The notes below the pieces were generated by a model, which did not search any database, was not told the origin of the DNA, and worked only from the letters and a program-made list of their open reading frames with translations. A stretch of DNA of 64,000 nt. Source: Prosthecobacter gellanilyticus. Its GTDB lineage: Bacteria > Verrucomicrobiota > Verrucomicrobiia > Verrucomicrobiales > Verrucomicrobiaceae. Made by a program: the position numbers and the translations under genes. Position 1 is the first letter of the stretch, and every line of letters starts with the position of its first letter. This document shows positions 35,197-41,160 of the stretch, piece after piece. The stretch lies in contig NZ_BKAG01000004.1 in assembly GCF_007992435.1 (NCBI RefSeq), positions 1 to 64,000 on the forward strand, in the 5' to 3' direction.

Positions 35197-35242
35197 ATTT
35201 AGCAGCAAGTATACAACGCATGCTTTTCAGCATGCCTAACAA

Positions 35243-35332
35243 GGAGCACGTCCGGCATAGACGAGGACACGGTCTCGAAAACCGCTGCGCTGTCCATCAG
35301 CGTCCAGGGTGCGATTCCCTGGTGCTCCGCCA
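35243..35332 (+). tRNA. tRNA-Ser(CGA), variant elbow
   Basis: Acceptor GGAGCAC/GTGCTCC, G73 and CCA. Anticodon loop CTCGAAA. Long variable arm (GCGCTG...CAGCG), class II as expected for Ser. T-stem CAGGG/CCCTG, loop TGCGATT. D-loop A18 G19. Confidence 0.85.
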
Positions 35333-35352
35333 TTTTTAGTTAGTGAGTCCAT

Positions 35353-35426
35353 CCTTCTGTAGCTCAACAGCAGAGCAGCCGGTCGATAACCGGCAGACCG
35401 TGGAGCGTCACCACGCGGAAGGACCA
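35353..35426 (+). tRNA. tRNA-Ile(GAT), variant elbow and C33
   Basis: Acceptor CCTTCTG/CGGAAGG, A73, CCA. Anticodon stem GCCGG/CCGGC, loop TCGATAA: position 33 is C rather than the universal T. T-stem CGTGG/CCACG, loop AGCGTCA. D-loop AACAGCAGA, A18 G19. Confidence 0.78.
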
Positions 35427-35429
35427 TCC

Positions 35430-35504
35430 CGCCGGATGGCTTAGACAGATGAGCGACCGGTTGAAGGCCGGACAAGGTTGGCGCGATACCAAATCCGGCG
35501 GCCA
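35430..35504 (+). tRNA. tRNA-Phe(GAA), variant elbow
   Basis: Acceptor CGCCGGA/TCCGGCG, G73 and CCA. Anticodon loop TTGAAGG. T-loop CGCGATA, identical to the Trp member. D-loop with A18 G19. Confidence 0.78.
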
Positions 35505-35507
35505 TTT

Positions 35508-35540
35508 TCACCCAAAGTAGTCATGAGCTTCAGCTCGTGA
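35508..35540. repeat. REP-like hairpin in array spacer
   Basis: GTCATGAGCT/AGCTCGTGAC hairpin, related to 36889-36943. The rest of the spacer to 35615 shows no gene. Confidence 0.55.
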
Positions 35541-35615
35541 CCACCACGCAAATCACTGCATGACCATTCGCTGGCACAACCCTTATGCGGGCTTAATCCC
35601 AACACGACTTTCCAC

Positions 35616-35690
35616 GCGGCATTGATGTAACAGCAAGCATGTCTGTCTTCCAAACAGAGCGTGTCGGGGCAGCACCGACATGCCGCACCA
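35616..35690 (+). tRNA. tRNA-Gly(TCC), variant elbow
   Basis: Acceptor GCGGCAT/ATGCCGC, A73, CCA. Anticodon loop CTTCCAA. T-stem GTCGG/CCGAC, loop GGCAGCA. D-loop TAACAGCAA, A18 G19. Confidence 0.8.
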
Positions 35691-35702
35691 TTTCCGTTTC
35701 AA

Positions 35703-35779
35703 GCTCCCGAAGTGTAATAGATCTGCACGCCACTTTGCGAAAGTGGAGGCTCGAGGTGCAATTCCTCGCGAGAGCACCA
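35703..35779 (+). tRNA. tRNA-Arg(GCG), variant elbow
   Basis: Acceptor GCTCCCG/CGAGAGC (one mismatch), A73, CCA. Anticodon loop TTGCGAA. T-stem CGAGG/CCTCG, loop TGCAATT. D-loop with A18 G19. GCG for Arg is unusual beside the common ACG. Confidence 0.75.
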
Positions 35780-35828
35780 ATTCAGCCCCAACGGGGCGAC
35801 ACAACTTAGCGAAGGGCAAATGGGCGCA

Positions 35829-35900
35829 GCCCATGCCGCCCTGGAAGGCACCGATCTTGTAAATCGGATCATGTGAGCGCGAATCTCACCGGGGGAGCCA
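35829..35900 (+). tRNA. tRNA-Thr(TGT)-like, short D-arm
   Basis: Anticodon stem CCGAT/ATCGG, loop CTTGTAA. T-stem GTGAG/CTCAC, loop CGCGAAT. Encoded CCA. The acceptor has mismatches and the D-arm is only GCC-CTGGAA-GGC, so the 18/19 positions are unclear. Confidence 0.6.
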
Positions 35901-35915
35901 TTCTATTTTCACATT

Positions 35916-35989
35916 CCCTGCATAGTGTAACAGCAGCATTCCTCGTTGTGAACGAGGCGGTGCCGGGGCAGAACCGGCTGTGGGAACCA
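35916..35989 (+). tRNA. tRNA-His(GTG), variant elbow
   Basis: Acceptor CCCTGCA/TGTGGGA with C1-A72; the base at -1 is T and could face A73, so the usual G-1/C73 histidine pair is absent. Anticodon stem CCTCG/CGAGG, loop TTGTGAA. T-stem GCCGG/CCGGC, loop GGCAGAA. D-loop A18 G19. CCA present. Confidence 0.72.
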
Positions 35990-36025
35990 ATTTATTCCTT
36001 TGTCGCCTAAATAAAAAAGCATCGT

Positions 36026-36092
36026 GCGCATGGTGAAGTCGTCGAGCCAGTGGTTTGCAAAACCACGCCACCCGGTGCGACCGCCATGCCGC
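36026..36092 (+). tRNA. tRNA-Cys(GCA)-like, compact
   Basis: Anticodon stem GTGGT/ACCAC, loop TTGCAAA. Terminal stem GCATGG/CCATGC. The T-arm is reduced to CGG-TGCGA-CCG and no CCA is encoded. Probably degenerate. Confidence 0.5.
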
Positions 36093-36175
36093 GAGAGCGG
36101 CGACACTAAGCGCGAAGCGCCAATTTGCGGAGACGAAGTCAATCCGGGGCGCACGTCCAGTTTCTTCAGTTTCAT

Positions 36176-36252
36176 CGGATACGAGAGAGCCAGCTGTTCT
36201 CGCCTGCTTTGGGAGCAGGAAGCGCCCGGGGCGGCACCGGGGTATCCGACCA
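36176..36252 (+). tRNA. tRNA-Pro(TGG), variant elbow
   Basis: Acceptor CGGATAC/GTATCCG, A73, CCA. Anticodon stem CCTGC/GCAGG, loop TTTGGGA. T-stem CCCGG/CCGGG, loop GGCGGCA. D-stem GAGA/TCTC, loop with A18 G19. Confidence 0.82.
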
Positions 36253-36268
36253 GTTTCAAAATTAAAAT

Positions 36269-36343
36269 CGGTCCGTAGCTCAATGGCAGAGCATCAGAGT
36301 CATAATCTGAAGCGTGCCGGTTCGACCCCGGCCGGACCTACCA
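36269..36343 (+). tRNA. tRNA-Met(CAT), canonical elbow
   Basis: Acceptor CGGTCCG/CGGACCT with C1-T72 mismatch, A73, CCA. Anticodon stem TCAGA/TCTGA, loop GTCATAA. T-loop TTCGACC and D-loop G18 G19. The three G-C pairs of initiator tRNA are absent, so it is elongator-like or an Ile(CAT) type. Confidence 0.85.
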
Positions 36344-36353
36344 ATTCAATGAC

Positions 36354-36430
36354 TGCCTCGTAGCTCAATCAGTCAGAGCATTCGCCTTTGAAGCGAAGGG
36401 TTGGCGGTGCGACTCCGCCCGAGGCTGCCA
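36354..36430 (+). tRNA. tRNA-Gln(TTG), variant elbow
   Basis: Acceptor TGCCTCG/CGAGGCT (1-72 unpaired), G73, CCA. Anticodon stem TTCGC/GCGAA, loop CTTTGAA. T-stem GGCGG/CCGCC, loop TGCGACT. D-loop AATCAGTCAGA, A18 G19. Confidence 0.82.
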
Positions 36431-36443
36431 TTTCCACTTTCAC

Positions 36444-36518
36444 GCCCACGTAGTCCAACAGCAGAGACACCCGCCTCAGAAGCGGTCCAGTGCAGGTGCA
36501 AATCCTGCCATGGGCACC
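36444..36518 (+). tRNA. tRNA with CAG (Leu) anticodon, short variable loop
   Basis: Acceptor GCCCACG/CATGGGC (one mismatch), A73, followed by CCC. Anticodon loop CTCAGAA. T-stem GCAGG/CCTGC, loop TGCAAAT. D-arm TAGTCCAACAGCAGAGAC with A18 G19. Lacks the long variable arm of tRNA-Leu. Confidence 0.75.
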
Positions 36519-36541
36519 CTTTCTTCCTTCATTCGACCATG

Positions 36542-36624
36542 CCTGAGTGGCGGAACTGGTAGACGCGCCAGACTTAGGATCTGGTTGAGAGATCAGTGCA
36601 GGTTCGAGTCCTGTCTCAGGCACC
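36542..36624 (+). tRNA. tRNA-Leu(TAG), canonical
   Basis: Acceptor GCCTGAG/CTCAGGC, A73. Anticodon stem CCAGA/TCTGG, loop CTTAGGA. Long class II variable arm. T-loop TTCGAGT, D-loop G18 G19. A normal leucine tRNA. Confidence 0.9.
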
Positions 36625-36722
36625 CTCTGGGCGTACCACCCCATTCCAATGGGGTTTGATCGGCAAACTAGAGATGAGCCAGAAGTCATCCACGGCACGG
36701 AACATCAGTTCCTGCCATCAAC
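36625..36722. other. Spacer with hairpins
   Basis: CCCCATT/AATGGGG at about 36639-36654 and GGAAC/GTTCC at 36699-36712. No tRNA fold or gene seen. Confidence 0.4.
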
Positions 36723-36798
36723 GCCTGCGTAGTCCAACAGCAGAGACCTCCGCCTCAAAAGCGGCCCAGTGTGAGTGCAACTCTCACCGCAGGCACCA
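36723..36798 (+). tRNA. tRNA with CAA (Leu) anticodon, short variable loop
   Basis: Acceptor GCCTGCG/CGCAGGC, A73, CCA. Anticodon loop CTCAAAA. T-stem GTGAG/CTCAC, loop TGCAACT. Same D-arm as the CAG and GAG members (A18 G19); class I-sized variable loop. Confidence 0.8.
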
Positions 36799-36807
36799 GA
36801 TCACAAT

Positions 36808-36882
36808 GCTCCCGTAGCTCAATCATAGAGCGCCGCGCTTCGAACGCGGAGGTTGAGGGTGGGATTCCTTCCGGGAGTGCCA
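36808..36882 (+). tRNA. tRNA-Arg(TCG), variant elbow
   Basis: Acceptor GCTCCCG/CGGGAGT (G1-T72), G73, CCA. Anticodon stem CCGCG/CGCGG, loop CTTCGAA. T-loop TGGGATT, so both 55 and 56 are G; the D-loop AATCATAGA has A18 and T19, possibly a compensating change. Confidence 0.75.
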
Positions 36883-36888
36883 TTTAAA

Positions 36889-36943
36889 CGTAGCACGAGC
36901 TTTCCAGCTCGTGGCTGAACGAACTGGAAAGTTCGTTCTACTA
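36889..36943. repeat. REP-like double hairpin
   Basis: GTAGCACGAGCTTTCCAGCTCGTG then GAACGAACTGGAAAGTTCGTTC ending CTAC; same architecture as 11153-11215 inside a gene. Confidence 0.75.
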
Positions 36944-36944
36944 A

Positions 36945-37038
36945 GGAACGCCAACCGGACAAGCGAGCCGGGACTCACCGCTAATGAGATCGTCCCGCCC
37001 AAGTGCGGGTTGAGGAGCATGCCCTCGACGTTCCGCCA
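36945..37038 (+). tRNA. tRNA-Ser(GCT), variant elbow and C33
   Basis: Acceptor GGAACGC with ACGTTCC, G73, CCA. Anticodon loop CCGCTAA (C33). Long variable arm CCCGC/GCGGG. T-stem TGAGG/CCTCG, loop AGCATGC. D-loop A18 G19. Confidence 0.78.
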
Positions 37039-37053
37039 ATCTCCAAACAAACA

Positions 37054-37129
37054 GACCCTGTCGTTCAAAGGATAGGACACTCGCCTTTCAAGTGAGCAAT
37101 GCCGGGTTCAAGTCCCGCCGGGGTCGCCA
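37054..37129 (+). tRNA. tRNA-Glu(TTC), canonical
   Basis: Acceptor GACCCTG/CGGGGTC, G73, CCA. Anticodon loop CTTTCAA. T-loop TTCAAGT, D-loop G18 G19. Confidence 0.88.
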
Positions 37130-37152
37130 TCATTTTAAACATCAACCAACGC

Positions 37153-37875
37153 ATGCATCGAAACCTCCAGTTTCACCGGGACAAACTGCTTCTGGCCATC
37201 CATCGAGAGCGCTACGCACTTTGGCGAAGGCCGGTCCAGTATGTGCAGCTCAACCCGCCCATCCCACTTCGCTGGGTGCGGCATTGGCGTCTGACGGCCA
37301 GGGCACGCAATCGTCACGATGCCGCAGTTCTGCAGACCATCCTTCAGGTCATTGACCACAGGCTCTATCATTGGCGGAAGACTTTCAAATCCGGCAGGCG
37401 CCGTGCGCGCAGGATGATCGAGAACACGCAGTTTCCATACGGTATTCGGGAGTATCGCTGGAAGGAACTTGGCTGGCCTGAGCAGTGGAAGATTTTCTTC
37501 CATCAGATCCTGGTGAACGAAGGCAGATATGATCAGACCTACTCCTACAAGTTTCGTCGCATGGATCTGCTCGAACTCTTCGTTGAGCGGGAGTATGTCT
37601 ACCATGCACGGTTGATTGATCCAGAGCGGGAATCTCGCGAAGCACAGATTGAAAGCTTCCTCACTCGCAGCGGTGGAAATATTCGTCTCAAGACACTCTT
37701 GGGTGAAAGCTGGCGTTATGGACCCGACCCGCGGCAGAAAAAACTCACCCGCCTGGCCAACCGTCGGATCCGCAAAGCCCTCGAGGGCGACTGGGAAGCC
37801 GAGGTGAGAAGAAAGCGCATCATCTTCTCACCTCGGCCGCTCATTCGGCCTAACGAATCATTTATGCTCATGTAG
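37153..37875 (+). CDS. Unrecognised basic protein encoded inside the tRNA array
   Basis: A 240-residue, strongly basic protein rich in Arg and Trp (RERYALWRRPVQYVQLNPPI, VRHWRLTARARNRHD, RRARRMIENTQFPYGIREYR). The composition suits nucleic-acid binding, but I recognise no domain. It lies between tRNA-Glu(TTC) and the Leu(GAG)-type tRNA. Its last ten bases, including the stop TAG, form the 5' part of that tRNA's acceptor and TA8-9. The start at ATG 37153 was chosen, 24 bases after tRNA-Glu; the frame opens earlier only by running through the tRNA. Being part of the array, it may bind or modify the array RNAs. Confidence 0.7.
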   Translation: MHRNLQFHRDKLLLAIHRERYALWRRPVQYVQLNPPIPLRWVRHWRLTARARNRHDAAVLQTILQVIDHRLYHWRKTFKSGRRRARRMIENTQFPYGIREYRWKELGWPEQWKIFFHQILVNEGRYDQTYSYKFRRMDLLELFVEREYVYHARLIDPERESREAQIESFLTRSGGNIRLKTLLGESWRYGPDPRQKKLTRLANRRIRKALEGDWEAEVRRKRIIFSPRPLIRPNESFMLM

Positions 37876-37941
37876 TCCAACAGCAGAGACACGACGTCGA
37901 GAGCGTCGCGAGTGCAGGTGCGAATCCTGCCATGAGCACCA
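37866..37941 (+). tRNA. tRNA with GAG (Leu) anticodon, short variable loop and C33
   Basis: Acceptor GCTCATG/CATGAGC, A73, CCA. Anticodon stem CGACG/CGTCG, loop TCGAGAG (C33). T-stem GCAGG/CCTGC, loop TGCGAAT. D-arm as in the CAG and CAA members. Its first 10 bases overlap the end of the 37153-37875 gene. Confidence 0.8.
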
Positions 37942-37952
37942 GTTTCATTCCA

Positions 37953-38027
37953 CGGTCTAAAGCTTAGAGAGCGAAGCAGCCGGCTTTTAACCGGCATAGC
38001 AGGGTGCATGTCCCTGTGGACCGACCA
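37953..38027 (+). tRNA. tRNA-Lys(TTT), variant elbow
   Basis: Acceptor CGGTCTA/TGGACCG, A73, CCA. Anticodon stem GCCGG/CCGGC, loop CTTTTAA. T-stem CAGGG/CCCTG, loop TGCATGT. D-loop A18 G19. Confidence 0.82.
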
Positions 38028-38036
38028 ACCCCTTTT

Positions 38037-38167
38037 GCGGCAGTAAGAACGGAGTTCCTTCGTAGCTCATTGGGTAGAGCACTTGCCATAAACAAGATGT
38101 AGCCGGTTCGACTCCAGCCGAACCGCCGGGAAACTGGCGGTTCACTACTCCGTTCATCTTTCTCCGC
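38037..38167 (+). ncRNA. Y-RNA-like module 1 with tRNA-like core
   Basis: Outer stem GCGG/CCGC (38037/38164), internal loop CAGTAA facing ATCTTTCT, then a 9-bp stem GAACGGAGT/ACTCCGTTC (38047/38147). Inside is a tRNA-like body: D-arm TAGCTCATTGGGTAGAGC with G18 G19, an anticodon-like stem CTTG-CCATAAA-CAAG, and a T-arm with TTCGACT. A hairpin GAACCGCC/GGCGGTTC follows. There is no proper acceptor stem or CCA end, so it is not a translating tRNA. Bacterial Y RNAs are known to bind Ro60 proteins and to carry tRNA-mimic domains; the TROVE gene starts 500 bases downstream. Class assignment is inferred from fold and position. Confidence 0.65.
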
Positions 38168-38174
38168 AAATCCT

Positions 38175-38269
38175 GAGGCAGTGAGGCCAGGGTTCCTTCG
38201 GTATGGAAACCACGATCGAACCATCCTTTGTCGGGATGGAGATCATTTCCCTGTCCGCTCTTTCTCCTC
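38175..38269 (+). ncRNA. Y-RNA-like module 2
   Basis: Outer stem GAGG/CCTC (compensating change relative to modules 1 and 3), internal loop CAGTGA facing GCTCTTTCT, inner stem GGCCAGGG/CCCTGTCC with one mismatch. The core is shorter, with hairpins GGT/ACC and CCATCC-TTTGTCG-GGATGG, and lacks a T-loop. Confidence 0.6.
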
Positions 38270-38291
38270 AGACTCTATTTCCATCCCTTTC

Positions 38292-38428
38292 GCGGCAGTG
38301 AAGACAGGATTTCTTCGCTCAACTCAAAACTGAACACGCGTCTGCCCAGTCGGTGGGCTTCGGTCAAAAGCCGGAGCCGGGTTCGATTCCCGGCGGAAAC
38401 AGTTAGACGCCTGTCTGCCTTTCTCCGC
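38292..38428 (+). ncRNA. Y-RNA-like module 3 with tRNA-like core
   Basis: Outer stem GCGG/CCGC, internal loop CAGTGAA facing TGCCTTTCT, inner stem GACAGG/CCTGTC. The core has GCGTCT/AGACGC closing a tRNA-like domain with D-like CCCAGTCGGTGGG, anticodon-like GGCTT-CGGTCAA-AAGCC and a canonical T-arm CCGGG-TTCGATT-CCCGG. Confidence 0.65.
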
Positions 38429-38479
38429 GATTCCTCTTCGTCCTTTGGCCACATTTCTAGTTCGGCCAATCGCGCAAGC

Positions 38480-38621
38480 TTTGGACTGCGGCAGCCCTGC
38501 TGCCGCTTTCCCCAGGCCAGCCCTGCTGGTCGTCAGCAAACACAGGAAATCATACCAGATCTCCTTCCCGGCAGCAGGGCTGCCACACCTCAAAGCGGCA
38601 GCAGGCTGCCGCAGTCCAAGG
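38480..38621. repeat. Large palindromic element before the TROVE gene
   Basis: TTTGGACTGCGGCAGCCCTG at the left and the near reverse complement ending at 38621 give arms of about 28 bp, with a nested CAGCCCTGCTG/CAGCAGGGCTG pair. No coding content. Confidence 0.75.
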
Positions 38622-38665
38622 GCCATGGCCCGAGGGCACAACCGTCACTTCAACCACTCCCGACC

Positions 38666-40225
38666 ATGAAGTTTAACTTCCTCAAGAAACGTCCACGCGC
38701 AGACGCGCATAATCTCGCTGGTGGCGAGGCGTTCACTGAAACGCCCAAGCTCGAGCTGGCTTCCCTCATGCTCACCGCCTTGCTGAAGGACGAGTTCTAC
38801 CGCAGTGGGGATGCCACGGCTGCACATCTGCGCGCCCTCATCTCCAAGCAGCAGGACAAACGCTTCGTGGCCAAGGCAGCCCTCTATGCCCGCAAGGAAA
38901 CAGGTCTGCGCAGCGTGAGCCATCTCACGGCCGCCGAGCTTGCGAAGCAGGTGAAGGGCGAGACATGGACAGCGGGCTTCTACGACCGTGTCGTGCATCG
39001 TCCTGATGACGCCATCGAGATCCTTGCCTGTTACCGTGGCCTGCATGGAAAAGTGATTCCGAATTCGCTCAAGAAAGGTCTCGGCCGCGCCCTCTCGCGC
39101 TTTGATGAGTATCAGCTCGCCAAATACCGCAAGGACAATGCTGAGCTCTCTTTGGTCGATGTCGTGAACCTCGTTCACCCACCGGCCACAGAGGCTCTCG
39201 GAAAGCTGGTCAAAGGCACGCTCGCGCCTGCCCAGACATGGGAGACACGGCTCACGCAGGCCGGTGCTGCCGCGCAGAATGAGGAAGACCTGGCCACGCT
39301 GAAACGCGATGCCTGGGCGGATCTCATCCGCACGCGGAAGCTCGGCTACTTCGCCCTCCTGCGGAACCTGCGAAACATCCTGGAGTCCGCTCCGGACGCG
39401 GTCACAGACGCACTCGCCATGCTGCGTGATGAAAAGCTCATCCGCCGCTCGCTCGTGCTGCCTTTCCGTTTCCAGACAGCTCTGGATGCCGTGCAGGCCA
39501 GCCAGCTCCCACGCGCTGCAGATGCGCTCGCCGCCCTCAGTGATGCTGTGGACATCTCGCTCGCCAATGTGCCCGCCTTTCCAGGCCGCACCTTGATCGC
39601 GCTGGATGGCTCCGGTTCCATGGTCGGCCGCCCTTTGCAGATCGGCTCCCTCTTTGCCGCCACCCTTTTGAAGGCAAACGATGCTGACCTCATGCTCTTC
39701 AGCGATGACGCCAAATACGTCACCTTGAACAAGCGCGACAGCACGCTCAGCCTAGCCAAATGGTTGCAAAATCAGGCGCAGGCCGCTGGCACAAACTTCC
39801 ACACCATCTTCCACGCGGCCATCCGCGCGTATGACCGTATCATCATCCTCTCTGACATGCAGGGCTGGGTGGGAAACCATGCGCCCGTGGAGACCTTCCG
39901 CCGCTGGAAGACACGCTTTCACTGCCAGCCAAAGGTCTTCAGCTTTGACCTCCAGGGTTACGGCTCCCTGCAGTTCCCAGAGTCTCAGGTCTGCTGTCTC
40001 GCTGGCTTCAGCGATAAAACGTTGGATACCCTCAAGCTGCTCGATTCCGCGCCCACGCGCCCTCATCCGCATGATCGAGGCCGTGGAGCTCTGACCGCAC
40101 GGCATTCATGGAGTGGTGGAGTCTTGGAGCGTCGGGTCTCAAACCCATCACTCCATTTCTCCATCACTCCCATTCCCTTTCTTCACCTCAACCTAACCAA
40201 CGACATGAAATACCACCCCACTTAG
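38666..40225 (+). CDS. rsr: TROVE-domain RNA-binding protein (Ro60 orthologue), frameshifted C-terminus
   Basis: A ring-shaped RNA chaperone that binds Y RNAs and the 3' ends of misfolded or structured RNAs. Residues 1-300 form the HEAT-like TROVE ring (TPKLELASLMLTALLKDEFYRSG, RFVAKAALYARKETGLRSVSHL). From about 305 there is a von Willebrand A domain with the MIDAS motif DGSGSM near residue 313 and a metal Asp in SDMQGW. The normal C-terminus (ALIRMIEAVEL, stop) is read in the +1 frame, ending at 40094. One extra base in the CCCACGCGCCC run near 40050 shifts the frame and adds about 43 foreign residues that run through a short-period repeat. The start at 38666 was chosen; the open frame before it covers the array and palindrome. 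Confidence 0.88.
   Translation: MKFNFLKKRPRADAHNLAGGEAFTETPKLELASLMLTALLKDEFYRSGDATAAHLRALISKQQDKRFVAKAALYARKETGLRSVSHLTAAELAKQVKGETWTAGFYDRVVHRPDDAIEILACYRGLHGKVIPNSLKKGLGRALSRFDEYQLAKYRKDNAELSLVDVVNLVHPPATEALGKLVKGTLAPAQTWETRLTQAGAAAQNEEDLATLKRDAWADLIRTRKLGYFALLRNLRNILESAPDAVTDALAMLRDEKLIRRSLVLPFRFQTALDAVQASQLPRAADALAALSDAVDISLANVPAFPGRTLIALDGSGSMVGRPLQIGSLFAATLLKANDADLMLFSDDAKYVTLNKRDSTLSLAKWLQNQAQAAGTNFHTIFHAAIRAYDRIIILSDMQGWVGNHAPVETFRRWKTRFHCQPKVFSFDLQGYGSLQFPESQVCCLAGFSDKTLDTLKLLDSAPTRPHPHDRGRGALTARHSWSGGVLERRVSNPSLHFSITPIPFLHLNLTNDMKYHPT
40108..40166. repeat. Inverted short-period repeat array at the end of the TROVE gene
   Basis: GGAGTGGTGGAGTCTTGGAG faces the reverse complement of a GGAGTGATGGAG-type array. 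Same family as 21-56 and 41807-41851. Confidence 0.7.
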
Positions 40226-40335
40226 CCAGCGCGTCTTCCCGCTGGCGTCACCCTTGTCTGGAAGATCGCTGTCACATCCGTCCAGCGTGTCCGTTCGCGG
40301 ACAACCAGCACGGATGATGATTCGATAGTTCCTTT

Positions 40336-41160
40336 ATGAAACTCGAACATCTTGAACGCGCCTTTGAATCCATCGGGGCACGTCTTCGTGTGGGAACCCC
40401 GGCTCCGCTCACTCGCGGAATCCGCTCGGTGACCACCGCTTACTCGCTTGATATCGGCCATGATCGCGAGGGGCAGTTCTTTGCCCTTCGGGGTGATGAC
40501 GCAGCCCTCGCGGCCGTGGAAATCTCGCTGTTGAACAAACAGGCAGACGACCGCCACCTGCTCATCCTCGTGAAAAACGAGGACGGCACCCGCAAGGATC
40601 GCTTCCTCTGCGGTCATGACGAGCGCGAATGGTTTGTCGCCGCTGTCCCAGGCACCGCATCCACCGTGGTGCAGGCCAAGGAAGCGTTGAAACCTGCCGC
40701 TGTGCGTCATGCCCAGGCTCGCAAGGGCCTGAATGCCCGCAAGGCCAACACCCGGCATAACGCGGCCTTCCGCCGCCAGGGTGAATGGTTCTTCCTGCCC
40801 GTGGAGCGTCCTCTGACCGTCGACCCAAAACTCATCCTGCGGAATGAACCGCTCTCCCGTGGTGCTGGCAGCAAGCCGCACCTCGTTGAGCAGATCTACC
40901 GCACCGGTGGCGAAGTCGTCTACGTCAGTCGCAAGCATCCACGCGGTATCACGCAGGTGCAGTATAACCACCTGATCAAGCACAACGAAGCCGCGCGAAA
41001 CATGGCCTGGCAGCAGCTCCGCCGAAACCCGGCTGTGTATGCCCGTGGTGCCGTGCGTCATCCTGACCACGATACCATCGTGCTTCACGACTGGTGCCGC
41101 GTGCTGATGAATGAGGAGCACCAAGCTCCCGCCCGTCAGAACCTCGCCTTCCTCGATTGA
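40336..41160 (+). CDS. Unrecognised protein between TROVE and RtcB genes
   Basis: A 274-residue soluble protein. It starts MKLEHLERAFESIGARLRVG and has mixed alpha/beta composition with charged C-terminal helices (QVQYNHLIKHNEAARNMAW). I know no family for it. It follows the TROVE gene on the same strand by about 110 bases (240 from the presumed original stop) and is probably part of the same RNA-maintenance unit. No membrane segment or signal. Confidence 0.7.
   Translation: MKLEHLERAFESIGARLRVGTPAPLTRGIRSVTTAYSLDIGHDREGQFFALRGDDAALAAVEISLLNKQADDRHLLILVKNEDGTRKDRFLCGHDEREWFVAAVPGTASTVVQAKEALKPAAVRHAQARKGLNARKANTRHNAAFRRQGEWFFLPVERPLTVDPKLILRNEPLSRGAGSKPHLVEQIYRTGGEVVYVSRKHPRGITQVQYNHLIKHNEAARNMAWQQLRRNPAVYARGAVRHPDHDTIVLHDWCRVLMNEEHQAPARQNLAFLD

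Noticed and set aside
36625-36722. A missing tRNA-Val in the spacer
   Set aside because: Only simple hairpins are present and no NAC anticodon in a 7-nt loop could be placed.
38056-38125. Normal tRNA with anticodon ATA or CAT
   Set aside because: Acceptor strands do not pair and no CCA follows; the unit fits better as the core of Y-like module 1.
34201-38200. Many open frames across the tRNA region on both strands
   Set aside because: They run straight through tRNA stems and loops, have no family features, and mirror each other on opposite strands; only 37153-37875 has a plausible start and independent content.
34200-38430. A CRISPR array
   Set aside because: Units are not identical repeats with unique spacers; they fold as tRNAs with different anticodons.
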